Below, one piece after another: positions 1 through 8,218 of a stretch of DNA of 40,424 bases (the first letter of the stretch is position 1; each line of letters opens with the position of its first letter). The stretch is from contig NBLL01000012.1 of the NCBI GenBank assembly GCA_002084355.1, positions 1 to 40,424 on the forward strand, read 5' to 3'. Below the pieces are notes generated by a model that saw only the letters and a list, made by a program, of their open reading frames with translations, did no database searches and was not told where the DNA came from. This stretch comes from Bacteroidetes bacterium 4572_128 (lineage in GTDB: Bacteria; Bacteroidota; Bacteroidia; Bacteroidales; 4572-128). Both the position numbers and the translations under genes were made by a program.

Positions 1-56
1 GCATTTTACAAAAAACGCAACAACCTTAAAATCAAAGCTTTATGGTTTTTGTTTTT
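1..56. repeat. 56-bp direct repeat, copy 1
   Basis: This block begins GCATTTTACAAAAAACGC and is repeated without change at 665-720. Unlike the surrounding A/T runs it is not low-complexity, so the identity points to a recent duplication of a larger cassette rather than chance. Both copies are followed by TATAATGAGCGGTTAC. In this copy that motif comes after 23 extra bases that copy 2 lacks. Confidence 0.85.
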
Positions 57-73
57 TGCGAAAAAACTTTTTT

Positions 74-93
74 TACCATACTATAATGAGCGG
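74..93. repeat. 20-bp inverted repeat, left arm
   Basis: The sequence TACCATACTATAATGAGCGG is perfectly complementary to 631-650. The two arms enclose about 540 bp made almost entirely of the 52-bp units, so the array looks like the interior of a small bounded element. There is no transposase and no clear target-site duplication. Confidence 0.8.
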
Positions 94-630
94 TTACAAA
101 AAATCTTAAAAAAAACGTCATTTTTGGAAAAAAATTTTTTTTTTAATTTTGAAAAGCATTAAAAAATTGACGTTTTTTTGAAAAAAATTTTTTTAAAATT
201 ATAAAAAATCATAAAAAAAAACGTCATTTTTGGAGAAAAATTTTTTTTAAAATTATAAAAAATCTTAAAAAAAACGTCATTTTTGGAGAAAATTTTTTTT
301 TAATTATAAAAAATCATAAAAAAAACGTCATTTTTGGAGAAAAATTTTTTTTTAATTATAAAAAATCATAAAAAAAACGTCATTTTTGGAAAAAATTTTT
401 TTTTTAAATTATAAAAAATCATTAAAAAAACGTCATTTTTGGAATTTTTTTTTTTTTTAATTATAAAAAATCTTAAAAAAAACGTCATTTTTGAAAAAAA
501 ATTTTTTTAAAATTATAAAAAATCTTAAAAAAAACGTCATTTTTGGAAAAAATTTTTTTTTTAAATTATAAAAAATCATAAAAAAATTGACATTTTTGGA
601 AAAATTTTTTTAAAATTATAAAAAATGTAT

Positions 631-650
631 CCGCTCATTATAGTATGGTA
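631..650. repeat. 20-bp inverted repeat, right arm
   Basis: The sequence CCGCTCATTATAGTATGGTA is the exact reverse complement of 74-93. It lies 14 bp before the second copy of the 56-bp direct repeat. Confidence 0.8.
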
Positions 651-664
651 AATTTCAATTTTTT

Positions 665-720
665 GCATTTTACAAAAAACGCAACAACCTTAAAATCAAA
701 GCTTTATGGTTTTTGTTTTT
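665..720. repeat. 56-bp direct repeat, copy 2
   Basis: Identical to 1-56. It is followed directly by TCTATAATGAGCGGTTAC (721-738), which matches the bases near the left inverted-repeat arm but without the intervening 23 bp. This copy starts a second, shorter run of the 52-bp units (about 745-1000). Confidence 0.85.
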
Positions 721-1035
721 TCTATAATGAGCGGTTACTAAAAAATCTTAAAAAAAACGTCATTTTTGGAAAAAATTTTTTTTTTAAATTATAAAAAATC
801 ATAAAAAAAAACGTCATTTTTGGAGAAATTTTTTTTTTTAATTATAAAAAAATCATAAAAAAAACGTCATTTTTGGAGAAAAATTTTTTTTTAAATTATA
901 AAAAATCATAAAAAAATTGACATTTTTGGAAAAATTTTTTTTTTAATTTTGAAAAGCATTAAAAAATTGCCGTTTTTTTGAAAAAAATTTTTTTAATGAA
1001 AATTTTGAAATTGAAAAATTTTTCAATTTTTTTTG

Positions 1036-1108
1036 TAATCCAGCTGGGGTTCGAACCCAGGACCCCATCCTTAAAAGGGATGTGCTCTACCAGCTGAGCT
1101 ACTGAATC
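1036..1108 (-). tRNA. tRNA-Lys(UUU)
   Basis: Read on the minus strand this folds as a normal 73-nt cloverleaf. It has a 7-bp acceptor stem (GATTCAG with CTGGATT), a D arm, an anticodon loop CTTTTAA giving anticodon UUU, and a T arm CTGGG-TTCGAAC-CCCAG. The discriminator base is A and CCA is not encoded. It is one of two identical tandem copies; the other starts 89 bp away. Confidence 0.95.
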
Positions 1109-1124
1109 AAATAAAAAAATTTTG

Positions 1125-1197
1125 TAATCCAGCTGGGGTTCGAACCCAGGACCCCATCCTTAAAAGGGATGTGCTCTACCAGCTGAGCTACTGAATC
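1125..1197 (-). tRNA. tRNA-Lys(UUU), second identical copy
   Basis: Identical over its whole length to the tRNA at 1036-1108, with a near-identical A-rich spacer, so the pair is an 89-bp tandem duplication. On the minus strand this copy is the promoter-proximal one. Its anticodon UUU reads AAA/AAG, and AAA is very heavily used in these A/T-rich genes, so extra tRNA-Lys dosage would be useful (inference). Confidence 0.95.
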
Positions 1198-1323
1198 AAA
1201 TAAAATTTTTTTTATTTTTTATTTCAAAACGTAAATAAGAACTTCAAATAACAGCACAAAGATAAATCTTTTTTTTTATATACAAAAAAAAACACATTTT
1301 TTTTTTATTTTTTTTTTATATTA

Positions 1324-3111
1324 TTAATTTGGATTTTTATTTAAATTTTTTAATTTTTTTCTTGCTCTTTTTGAATAAATACTGTCTTGATAATCTTCAA
1401 TTATTTTTTTATAAAGTTTTTTAGCTTTCTCTATATCGTTCATATTATTTTCATAAATTTGAGCTAATAAAAAAGTTGCATTATCAGATAAAATATCTGA
1501 ATTATAATCACTTATGATTTTTTCAAGTGAAGATATTGCTTTTTTAAAATCTTTTCTTTTATGAAAAATCTTTGCTTTTTTAAATAAAATTTCATCGTTT
1601 AGACTGTGGTTTTTAAATTCATTTAAAATGGTATCCATACTTAAAATTGCCATACTGTCTTGATTTTTCAATATGAGGAAATCTGCACGAGCAAAAATTT
1701 CCATCACAAATTCTGATGTATCTTCGGCAATATTATCACTAATTAATAGCGATAATTCAAAAGCGTCATTCGCAATTAATTTAGAAGTACTTGCTTTTAA
1801 AACGTCTAATTGTGCCTCTGCCCATTGAAAATCTCCAGTATAATAAGCAAGTTTTGCCTTTTTGAATTTTGCGAGATGTCCAATTGGATTATTTTTATTA
1901 TCGCTTTCAACTTGTGCATAAATTAAAGTTGCTTCCCAAATATCATCAATTAAAAGATAAATATCTGCAAGCTGGATTTTACAATTAGATAAATCTTTTT
2001 TAGAAATATTAGGTATTTTTATTGCAACTTCAAGTAAATTAATAGCTTCTTTAGTTTTTTTTAAAAAAAATGCTTTCAAATAAGAAAGATTTTTTAGTAA
2101 AATTACAGTTTTATTATTTCTGCCCAGTTCAGATATGGTTGTTAAAAAATGGTTCTCCAAATTGATTTTTTCTTCTTCCGAAATAAAATCTCCATTTAAA
2201 GTGGTTTTTTGAAATAAAACTTCCATCATTTTAATTTTTGCGTCTTCATAATAAATATTTGATTTTCCTTTCTTTACAATCTCTTCATAAATTTTAAAAG
2301 AAATATCATATTCTTTATTTTTAAGCGTCAAATTTGCAAGGTCTATAAGACGTTTACCGTTTTCATTTTTTCTTTTATCAATGGCTTTTGTTTGTATAAA
2401 AGCCATTTCAAAGTTATGTTTTTGTATATAAACCCATATTAAAAATTCATTATAAACCGTATAATTTGGCTGTTTTCTAATTTTTTTCAAAATAGAAGTT
2501 TGCAAAATTTCAATAAAATTTCCAGATTCTTTATCATTAATTATGCTTTGTAAAGAATTTTGTATTCTTCTTAAATGCGACGGTTGATAATTTATTATAT
2601 CTAAATATTCTTCTACTGCATTTTGATATTTTCTTTGTTTTAAATAAATTGAAGCCAATTCGTAAGAAAATTTATTAGAATTACCAAATTTTTTACGTGC
2701 ATATAAATATGTTTTTTCTGCAAATTTATATTCTCTTTTTCCTAAAAAGGCAATAGAAAGAGAATAAATTTTATTTTCTAATAACGGAACTTTTTTTATA
2801 GCAATATTAAAATTTTTCTCAGCTTTTTCACGCAAATTTTGTTTTTTATATAGACCTCCAAGTTCCACATAATAATAACTTTCATTATTTTTATCTTTTT
2901 TAATTTGTTTTTTTATGAGTTTTTCTGACTTTTTAAATTCTTTTAATTCAGATAAAGTCCTCAAATAATATTTAAAATAAATTTTATTATTATTCTTTTT
3001 ATAAATTTTTTCATACAGCTCAGATGCTTTTTTAAATTCTCTATTTTGATAATATTCTAATGCTAATTGAATGTCTATATCTTTTTGAGAAAAAGCTAAG
3101 TATGTAAACAT
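1324..3111 (-). CDS. TPR-repeat protein, probably exported
   Basis: A 595-residue protein built almost entirely of tetratricopeptide-type helical pairs. Examples are the N-terminal LALEYYQNREFKKASELYEK and the C-terminal NDIEKAKKLYKKIIEDYQDS, the latter resembling YbgF/BamD-like TPRs. Such proteins are scaffolds; in Bacteroidota many act at the outer membrane or in gliding and secretion machinery, but no specific partner can be named. The first residues (MFTYLAFSQ) look like the end of a signal peptide. Upstream codons in the same frame (NFFLTSLFC) extend that hydrophobic stretch without an ATG, after a 9-base homopolymer at 3128-3136, so the true start may lie upstream. It is divergent from the YciO-like gene and may share a palindromic promoter with it. 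Confidence 0.8.
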   Translation of the reverse strand: MFTYLAFSQKDIDIQLALEYYQNREFKKASELYEKIYKKNNNKIYFKYYLRTLSELKEFKKSEKLIKKQIKKDKNNESYYYVELGGLYKKQNLREKAEKNFNIAIKKVPLLENKIYSLSIAFLGKREYKFAEKTYLYARKKFGNSNKFSYELASIYLKQRKYQNAVEEYLDIINYQPSHLRRIQNSLQSIINDKESGNFIEILQTSILKKIRKQPNYTVYNEFLIWVYIQKHNFEMAFIQTKAIDKRKNENGKRLIDLANLTLKNKEYDISFKIYEEIVKKGKSNIYYEDAKIKMMEVLFQKTTLNGDFISEEEKINLENHFLTTISELGRNNKTVILLKNLSYLKAFFLKKTKEAINLLEVAIKIPNISKKDLSNCKIQLADIYLLIDDIWEATLIYAQVESDNKNNPIGHLAKFKKAKLAYYTGDFQWAEAQLDVLKASTSKLIANDAFELSLLISDNIAEDTSEFVMEIFARADFLILKNQDSMAILSMDTILNEFKNHSLNDEILFKKAKIFHKRKDFKKAISSLEKIISDYNSDILSDNATFLLAQIYENNMNDIEKAKKLYKKIIEDYQDSIYSKRARKKLKNLNKNPN

Positions 3112-3151
3112 ACAAAATAAAGATGTTAAAAAAAAATTTTATAATTTTTTT

Positions 3152-3167
3152 TATTTTTGCAAAAATA
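3152..3167. promoter_or_regulatory. Palindromic double -7 box (divergent promoter)
   Basis: TATTTTTGCAAAAATA is a perfect 16-bp palindrome. Each half is the Bacteroidota -7 element TAnnTTTG (TATTTTTG), one facing the gene at 3175 and the other facing the TPR gene ending at 3111. The rightward start codon lies 15 bp beyond the box edge. No clear -33 TTG was found on either side. Confidence 0.5.
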
Positions 3168-3174
3168 AAAAAAA

Positions 3175-3786
3175 ATGTATATAAAAATATATCCAGATAA
3201 TCCTAATCAAAAAGCTATTAAAAAAGTCATAGATGTTCTCAAAAGAGGTGGGATTATTATTTATCCAACAGATTCTGTTTATGGTTTTGGTTGTGATATT
3301 TATGCTTCCAGAGCGGTTGAAAAAATAGCTCGTATAAAAAATATTAAAAAGAAAGACATTGATTTTTCTTTAGTTTGTTCAGATTTAAGTCATTTGTCAG
3401 ATTTTACTCAGCATGTTGGTAATAGGACTTTTAAAATGATGAAAAAAAATTTACCTGGGGCATTTACTTTTATTTTAAATGCAAATAATAAAGTTCCTAA
3501 ACTTTTTAAAAGAAAGAAAAAAACTGTTGGTATTCGTGTTCCTGATAATAATATAGCAAGAGAAATTGTAAATTTTCTTGGTAATCCAATTATGTCAACT
3601 TCTGTACGTTCTGATGATAAAATTATTGATTATATGACCGACCCAGAATTAATTCATGAAAGATATAAAGATATAGTAGATTTAGTTATAGATGGTGGTT
3701 ATGGAAATAATGATGCTTCAACTATAGTAAATTGTGTTTACGAAGAATTTGAAATAATAAGACAAGGAAAATCTAATCTTTTATGA
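3175..3786 (+). CDS. YciO-type L-threonylcarbamoyladenylate synthase family protein
   Basis: This 203-residue protein is a single Sua5/YciO/YrdC domain. It has the family's start (IYPDNPNQKAIKKV), the nucleotide/threonine-binding YPTDSVYGFGCDI near residues 32-44, LPGAFTFIL, KTVGIRVPDN and the C-terminal GNNDASTIVNC. The opening and the lack of a Sua5 C-terminal domain place it nearest the YciO branch. TsaC/Sua5 enzymes make threonylcarbamoyl-AMP for the t6A modification of ANN-decoding tRNAs. Many Bacteroidota genomes carry a YciO-like copy, and whether it is the main t6A enzyme here cannot be told. Start chosen at the ATG 15 bp beyond a TATTTTTG promoter box. Confidence 0.9.
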   Translation: MYIKIYPDNPNQKAIKKVIDVLKRGGIIIYPTDSVYGFGCDIYASRAVEKIARIKNIKKKDIDFSLVCSDLSHLSDFTQHVGNRTFKMMKKNLPGAFTFILNANNKVPKLFKRKKKTVGIRVPDNNIAREIVNFLGNPIMSTSVRSDDKIIDYMTDPELIHERYKDIVDLVIDGGYGNNDASTIVNCVYEEFEIIRQGKSNLL

Positions 3787-3865
3787 AATTTTTTAAAAAA
3801 ATCAAAAAATTAGCGTTTTTTAGAAAAATTTTATTATCATAATTCATTAATTTTAAAACAAAAAT

Positions 3866-5695
3866 TTATTCTAAATATTTGAAAATTTTACTTTTATAAA
3901 ATTCATTTGTAACATCTTTATTTCCATCTAAAATTGCTTTTCTAATTTCATTGTTGAGAAGTAATTTATCATGCTCAATTTTAAATTTACTAAATTTTAT
4001 TTTTAATTCTTCAAAAAAATTACTTTTAATATCAATATCTCTGATAATTACATTTTTAATTTCATAAATAATTTCATAATTATTTATTTGTGAATAACTT
4101 GCATTTAAATTTTCTGGTAAAAATAATCCATTTTCATTTCTAAAATATCCATTGTTAATTTTATTTTTATTTTGAAAAGAATTAATTTTTTTCAAAACTT
4201 CTTCTTCTATTTCTTTGCTTTTTTTTATAATTTCTTCATGCTTCAAGTCCAAAATCTTATTTAAAATTATATTTTTTACATTCCTTATTATATTTATTTC
4301 TTGATATTTTGAGAAGAAATTTTTTAAATTTTTATAATAAATCAAATTTATTTTCATAATAATTTTGTAACCGTCGTTTGTTGTTACTTCCAAATCGTTT
4401 ATTTCTAAAATATTAGGGTCTTCAGTTTTTCTAATTTCTTCTTCTAAATTTGCTCCTGTTTTTGCTATTTTCAAAGCAAAATCAAAATTTAAAAAATTTA
4501 ATTTTAAAAATTTTGCTTTTAATAGAGATTTCATAAAAATCAAAACATCTATATTTTGCTTGGAAATATCTTTTATAATATTAAAACTTTCTTCTTTTCC
4601 TTTTCCATATAAATTTATGAAAATTGTTGCCGCTTCGATTTCTTTTAAGTTCCAATTTCTTATAAAATAACTTTCTAATTTTTTTTGAGGAAGATTTTTT
4701 ACATTTGCTTTTTTTATTAAAATTAAACTTTCTAATATCTCATAAATATTACCGTTTATTAAATGAAAAGAAAGTAAATAATCTAAACAAATTTCATTTT
4801 CTTTTTCTGTTTCATTACTTTTATTTACAATTTTTATATTTGAGTTTTTTGATTTTATAAGTAAATCAAAAAGTTTAGAAATTTCAATTTTTGCAAAAGA
4901 AAATTCTAATAATGTTTGCAAAGTGATTTCAATTTTGCTTTTTTTTAACTTAATTAAAATATTTGCAAATAAATTTATATCTTTTTTTAGAGCAATAATT
5001 TCCAAAAAATTTTCCAAAGAAATAGATAAAATATCAAATTTTACCTTAGATTCTTTACTTGATACGAAAATTTTTTCTTTATAACATTTTATCGCACATT
5101 GTATAATTTCAATAATTTTATCTGTTTTTATTCCCTCAGAAAACAAATATTTTAAATCTATTTTACAAGAAATTCTTTTTGCTGCAATAAAAATTCTTAT
5201 TAATTCAATAATTTTACTTTTATTTTTTATTTCTCTGAGCATTAATTTTTTTAATAAAGAAGAATTTTCTTTATTTTCTTTTAGAATAAGTCCTTCTTTT
5301 TCTATTTCTTTCCAAAAAGGAATATATTTTTTAACATCTCCACCAGAACGATGATAAGTATTTAAATTATGAAAATTTATTTTGAATTTATAACTTTCTG
5401 CATTAATAATTGCATTTCCAAATATTTTAACATCGTGCTTAGAAAATAATAAATCATAAAAATCAACTAATTCATATTCTTTAATTTCTAAATTTCTTGC
5501 TTTAATAATCAAAGAAATTACTTCTCTAATTTCTTTTTTTTTTTTGAAACCTAAGGAATAATCTAATTTTAAAATTTTCCATAAATCCAAATTTAAACCA
5601 ACATTTTTATAAGGAAGTCCTTTAACTATAACAGAATATCTATAGTTAGTTAAAAAATATGCAATTATCAAAAAAGGTATAATTAATATTACCAT
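3866..5695 (-). CDS. Diverged, repeat-expanded FloA-like (flotillin/SPFH) membrane protein
   Basis: Starts with one membrane segment (MVILIIPFLIIAYFLTNYRY). A FloA-like stretch follows: helical units ending in HNLNTYHRSGGDVKKYI, comparable to the family's LEAHYLAGGNV. About 300 further residues repeat the same theme of a short helix followed by I.L..LL. Near residues 430-570 there are SPFH-like strands (LEVTTNDGYKIIMKINL; YEIKNVIIRDIDI) and a tail, NNEIRKAILDGNKDVTNEFY, resembling the FloA ending. FloA proteins scaffold membrane microdomains and are about 330 residues; this one is nearly twice that, the extra length being helical repeats. The ATG at 5695 is preferred over an in-frame TTG at 5713, because it puts the membrane segment at the very N-terminus. 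Assignment rests on motif spacing, not overall identity. Confidence 0.6.
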   Translation of the reverse strand: MVILIIPFLIIAYFLTNYRYSVIVKGLPYKNVGLNLDLWKILKLDYSLGFKKKKEIREVISLIIKARNLEIKEYELVDFYDLLFSKHDVKIFGNAIINAESYKFKINFHNLNTYHRSGGDVKKYIPFWKEIEKEGLILKENKENSSLLKKLMLREIKNKSKIIELIRIFIAAKRISCKIDLKYLFSEGIKTDKIIEIIQCAIKCYKEKIFVSSKESKVKFDILSISLENFLEIIALKKDINLFANILIKLKKSKIEITLQTLLEFSFAKIEISKLFDLLIKSKNSNIKIVNKSNETEKENEICLDYLLSFHLINGNIYEILESLILIKKANVKNLPQKKLESYFIRNWNLKEIEAATIFINLYGKGKEESFNIIKDISKQNIDVLIFMKSLLKAKFLKLNFLNFDFALKIAKTGANLEEEIRKTEDPNILEINDLEVTTNDGYKIIMKINLIYYKNLKNFFSKYQEINIIRNVKNIILNKILDLKHEEIIKKSKEIEEEVLKKINSFQNKNKINNGYFRNENGLFLPENLNASYSQINNYEIIYEIKNVIIRDIDIKSNFFEELKIKFSKFKIEHDKLLLNNEIRKAILDGNKDVTNEFYKSKIFKYLE

Positions 5696-5739
5696 TAATA
5701 AATTATCAAACAATTTATATTTTTATAATTTTTTTACAA

Positions 5740-5890
5740 ATTTGCAATTTATTTTTTTAAAAAAAAATATCGTTTTTTTTTAAATTTAAAAATTCATAAA
5801 AAATTGGCGTTTTTTCAAAAAAAAATTTTTGGACGATTTTTGATTTTTTTTTAAATTTAAAAATTTACATAATTTTTTAAAATAATTTTT
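5740..5890. repeat. Intergenic AT repeat units
   Basis: Short run of the window-wide repeat between divergent genes, with inverted-orientation cores (TTGGCGTTTTTTC near 5804 and TTTTTGGACG near 5828) set in A and T tracts. No coding potential is seen. Confidence 0.6.
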
Positions 5891-5896
5891 TTTTAT

Positions 5897-5904
5897 TAAA
5901 TTTG
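5897..5904 (+). promoter_or_regulatory. -7 promoter box TAAATTTG
   Basis: Exact match to the Bacteroidota TAnnTTTG element, 22 bp before the ATG of the glycosyltransferase at 5927. No convincing -33 box is visible. Confidence 0.4.
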
Positions 5905-5926
5905 AAATTTATAAAATTATTGAAAA

Positions 5927-7048
5927 ATGAAAATTTTATATTATTCTCCGCATCCAAATTTGAATAATGCTGACGATACAGGTTATGCAACTCATATCAA
6001 TGAAATGATAAATGCTTTTGAAGATTTGGGACATCAAGTTTTACCTTTAATTATGGGTGGCAGAGAAAAAAGAAATGTTCAAGAAATACAAACTTCTTTT
6101 TTTAAGAAAATTTTAAAAAAAGTCATACATAAATATATTTGGGAAAGTTTAAAAGATATTAATTTAAGAAAATTTGATATTTATGCAAAAAATAAATTAA
6201 TAGAAACATTTGAAAAATTCTCTCCGGACATAATTTATGAAAGAGCAAATTATTTTCAATCTTCTGGAGTTGAAGTTGCAAAACAATTTAAAATAAAACA
6301 TATTTTAGAAGTTAATTCGCCTTATGTAGAAGAACGAATTAATTTACAAGGGAAATCTTTTTTCTTAAAAAAAGCTCAAAAAATTGAAAAAAAAATTTTA
6401 TTAAATACAGATAGGATTTTAGTTGTTTCAAGTTCTTTAAAAGATTATTTTTTAAAAAAATATCATTTAAATGAGAAAAAAATTTTTGTTACGCCAAATG
6501 CAATAAATATTAATAAAATTAAAATTGATGAGAATTTAAAATTAAATTTGATAAAAAAATATGATTTAAAAGATAAAATTGTCATTGGTTTTGTGGGTTC
6601 GTTTTTTAAATGGCACGGAATAGATTTATTAATTAATGCTTTTAAAGTTTTAAATAATAAATATGAAAATATAAAACTCTTGATAGTCGGAGATGGAGAT
6701 ATTTTTGAAGAACTAAAAGAATTATCTTCAAATAATAAAAATATTATTTTCACTGGTTCTATAAAACATAAAAATATTTTTTCTTATATAGATTTGATGA
6801 ATATAACAGTTGCCATGTCAAGAAATAACTGGTATGGTTCACCAACTAAAATTTTTGAATATGGAATAATGGAAAAAGCAATTATTGCTCCAAATGAAAT
6901 TCCATTAGATGTAAAATCATTAATTGATGCTATTGAATTTTATATTGAAAATAAAAATTTGATGAAAGATTTTGCTTTAAGTTTTAAAAATAAAATTATT
7001 AAGCATCGCCAATGGATTAATAATGTTGAAATTGCTTTAAAAAAATAA
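5927..7048 (+). CDS. Glycosyltransferase family 4
   Basis: A 373-residue GT-B fold enzyme. The N-terminal acceptor domain begins KILYYSPHPN and includes GYATHINEM. The nucleotide-sugar domain carries IGFVGSFFKWHGIDLLINAF, LLIVGDGDIFEELK, and a C-terminal SPTKIFEYGIMEKAIIAP that holds the EX7E-type region (E..IMEKAI; the usual second glutamate is weak). It presumably transfers a sugar from an NDP- or lipid-activated donor onto a surface glycan at the cytoplasmic face of the membrane. It is followed 15 bp later by another glycosyltransferase, so the two are probably one transcript. Donor and acceptor cannot be predicted. Confidence 0.9.
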   Translation: MKILYYSPHPNLNNADDTGYATHINEMINAFEDLGHQVLPLIMGGREKRNVQEIQTSFFKKILKKVIHKYIWESLKDINLRKFDIYAKNKLIETFEKFSPDIIYERANYFQSSGVEVAKQFKIKHILEVNSPYVEERINLQGKSFFLKKAQKIEKKILLNTDRILVVSSSLKDYFLKKYHLNEKKIFVTPNAININKIKIDENLKLNLIKKYDLKDKIVIGFVGSFFKWHGIDLLINAFKVLNNKYENIKLLIVGDGDIFEELKELSSNNKNIIFTGSIKHKNIFSYIDLMNITVAMSRNNWYGSPTKIFEYGIMEKAIIAPNEIPLDVKSLIDAIEFYIENKNLMKDFALSFKNKIIKHRQWINNVEIALKK

Positions 7049-7063
7049 TTAAAATAAAAAATT

Positions 7064-8197
7064 ATGAAAAAAATAGTTGGTACAAATTTATTAGGGTATC
7101 CACAAATAAGAAATTTTGCAAGTCTAAATTTTAATAATTATCAAGTTGTTAAAAAACAAGATTTATTTAAAATTCCATCTTTTTTGAGTTTTAAATTATT
7201 TAATAAATTACCTCAATATGAACTAAATTCTTTTTGGGATTTAGACTTAAACAAGTGTGATTTATACCATTTTTTTAATACAATAAGTCATGGTAAAAAA
7301 CCTTGGATAACTACATTTGAAACATCTTTACCTCGTTGGGGAGATATTAGTAATAAAAAGATAGAAAAAGGTCTAAAATTTCTTGCAAATGATAATTGTA
7401 AAAAATTAATTGCATTTTCTGAGTGTACGAAAAATATTCAAGAACAATATATTATAAATAATTTTCCTGAATATAAAGATGTTATTTTTAAAAAATTAAT
7501 AAGCATTCATCCATCTCAAAAAATATTAGTAGAAAATATTGATGAAAAAAAAACATTCAATAATGAATATACACATTTTACATTTATAGGAAATCAATTT
7601 TTCAGAAAAGGAGGTAGAGAAGCTGTTTATTCTACAATAAAACTATATAAAGAAGGTTTACCTGTCAAACTAACAATTATTTCAAAAATAGAAACAGATT
7701 TTTATGCTTCTCAAACAACGAAAGTAGATGTTAATGAAATATTAAAAATTATTAACAAATATCCAAAATGTATTAACTTATTAGGTCAAATTTCAAATCA
7801 AGAAGTTTTAAACTTATTAAAGAAAACAGATGTTGCTTTATTGCCTACTTATGCGGATACTTATGGCTATTCTGTTTTAGAAGCTCAGGCATCTGCTTGT
7901 CCTGTAATTTCTACTGATATTAGAGCTTTACCTGAAATAAATAATGAGGACATAGGTTGGGTAATTAATGTTCCAAAAGATGAATTAGGTAATGGCATTT
8001 TAAATAATGATAAAAATAGAAAATTATTTTCTAAACAATTAGAAAATAATTTATATCAAAAAATGTATGAAATTTTAAAAAATAAAAATATCATTAAAGA
8101 AAAATCCAAAAAATCTATAGAAAATATCAAATTAAATCATTCTATTTCAAAAAAAACAAAAGAAATAGAAAAGATATATGATGATAGTATATGTTAA
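7064..8197 (+). CDS. Glycosyltransferase (GT-B, family 4-like)
   Basis: A 377-residue protein with an unusual N-terminal half (KIVGTNLLGYPQIRNF; WITTFETSLPRWGDI). Its C-terminal half is a standard GT4 donor-binding domain: FTFIGNQFFRKGGREAV, INLLGQISNQEVLNLLKKTD, and LLPTYADTYGYSVLEAQASA with the acidic pair of the EX7E motif (YSVLEAQASACPVISTD). It lies 15 bp after the upstream glycosyltransferase and converges on the methyltransferase with a 21-bp gap. Likely adds a residue to the same surface polysaccharide. Confidence 0.9.
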   Translation: MKKIVGTNLLGYPQIRNFASLNFNNYQVVKKQDLFKIPSFLSFKLFNKLPQYELNSFWDLDLNKCDLYHFFNTISHGKKPWITTFETSLPRWGDISNKKIEKGLKFLANDNCKKLIAFSECTKNIQEQYIINNFPEYKDVIFKKLISIHPSQKILVENIDEKKTFNNEYTHFTFIGNQFFRKGGREAVYSTIKLYKEGLPVKLTIISKIETDFYASQTTKVDVNEILKIINKYPKCINLLGQISNQEVLNLLKKTDVALLPTYADTYGYSVLEAQASACPVISTDIRALPEINNEDIGWVINVPKDELGNGILNNDKNRKLFSKQLENNLYQKMYEILKNKNIIKEKSKKSIENIKLNHSISKKTKEIEKIYDDSIC

Positions 8198-8218
8198 TAT
8201 ATTTTTATATTCTTTTAT

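Larger units (their letters stand above)
1..1020. repeat. AT-rich tandem repeat field (about 52-bp period)
   Basis: No gene is seen here. The stretch is an array of degenerate units. Each has a core AACGTCATTTTTGG followed by an A tract, a long T tract and ATTATAAAAAATC. Cores fall near 116, 222, 274, 326, 378, 431, 483, 534 and 587, a spacing of 52-53 bp through the middle, and again near 757-920. Some units are inverted (TTGACG near 168 and 590). The field contains a 56-bp direct repeat and a 20-bp inverted repeat, listed separately. The phased A/T tracts suggest intrinsically bent DNA. Function is unknown. Confidence 0.85.

Noticed and set aside
1-1000. CRISPR array, suggested by regularly spaced similar units
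   Set aside because: Units are contiguous and degenerate throughout, with no unique spacers between constant repeats, and there are no cas genes in the window.
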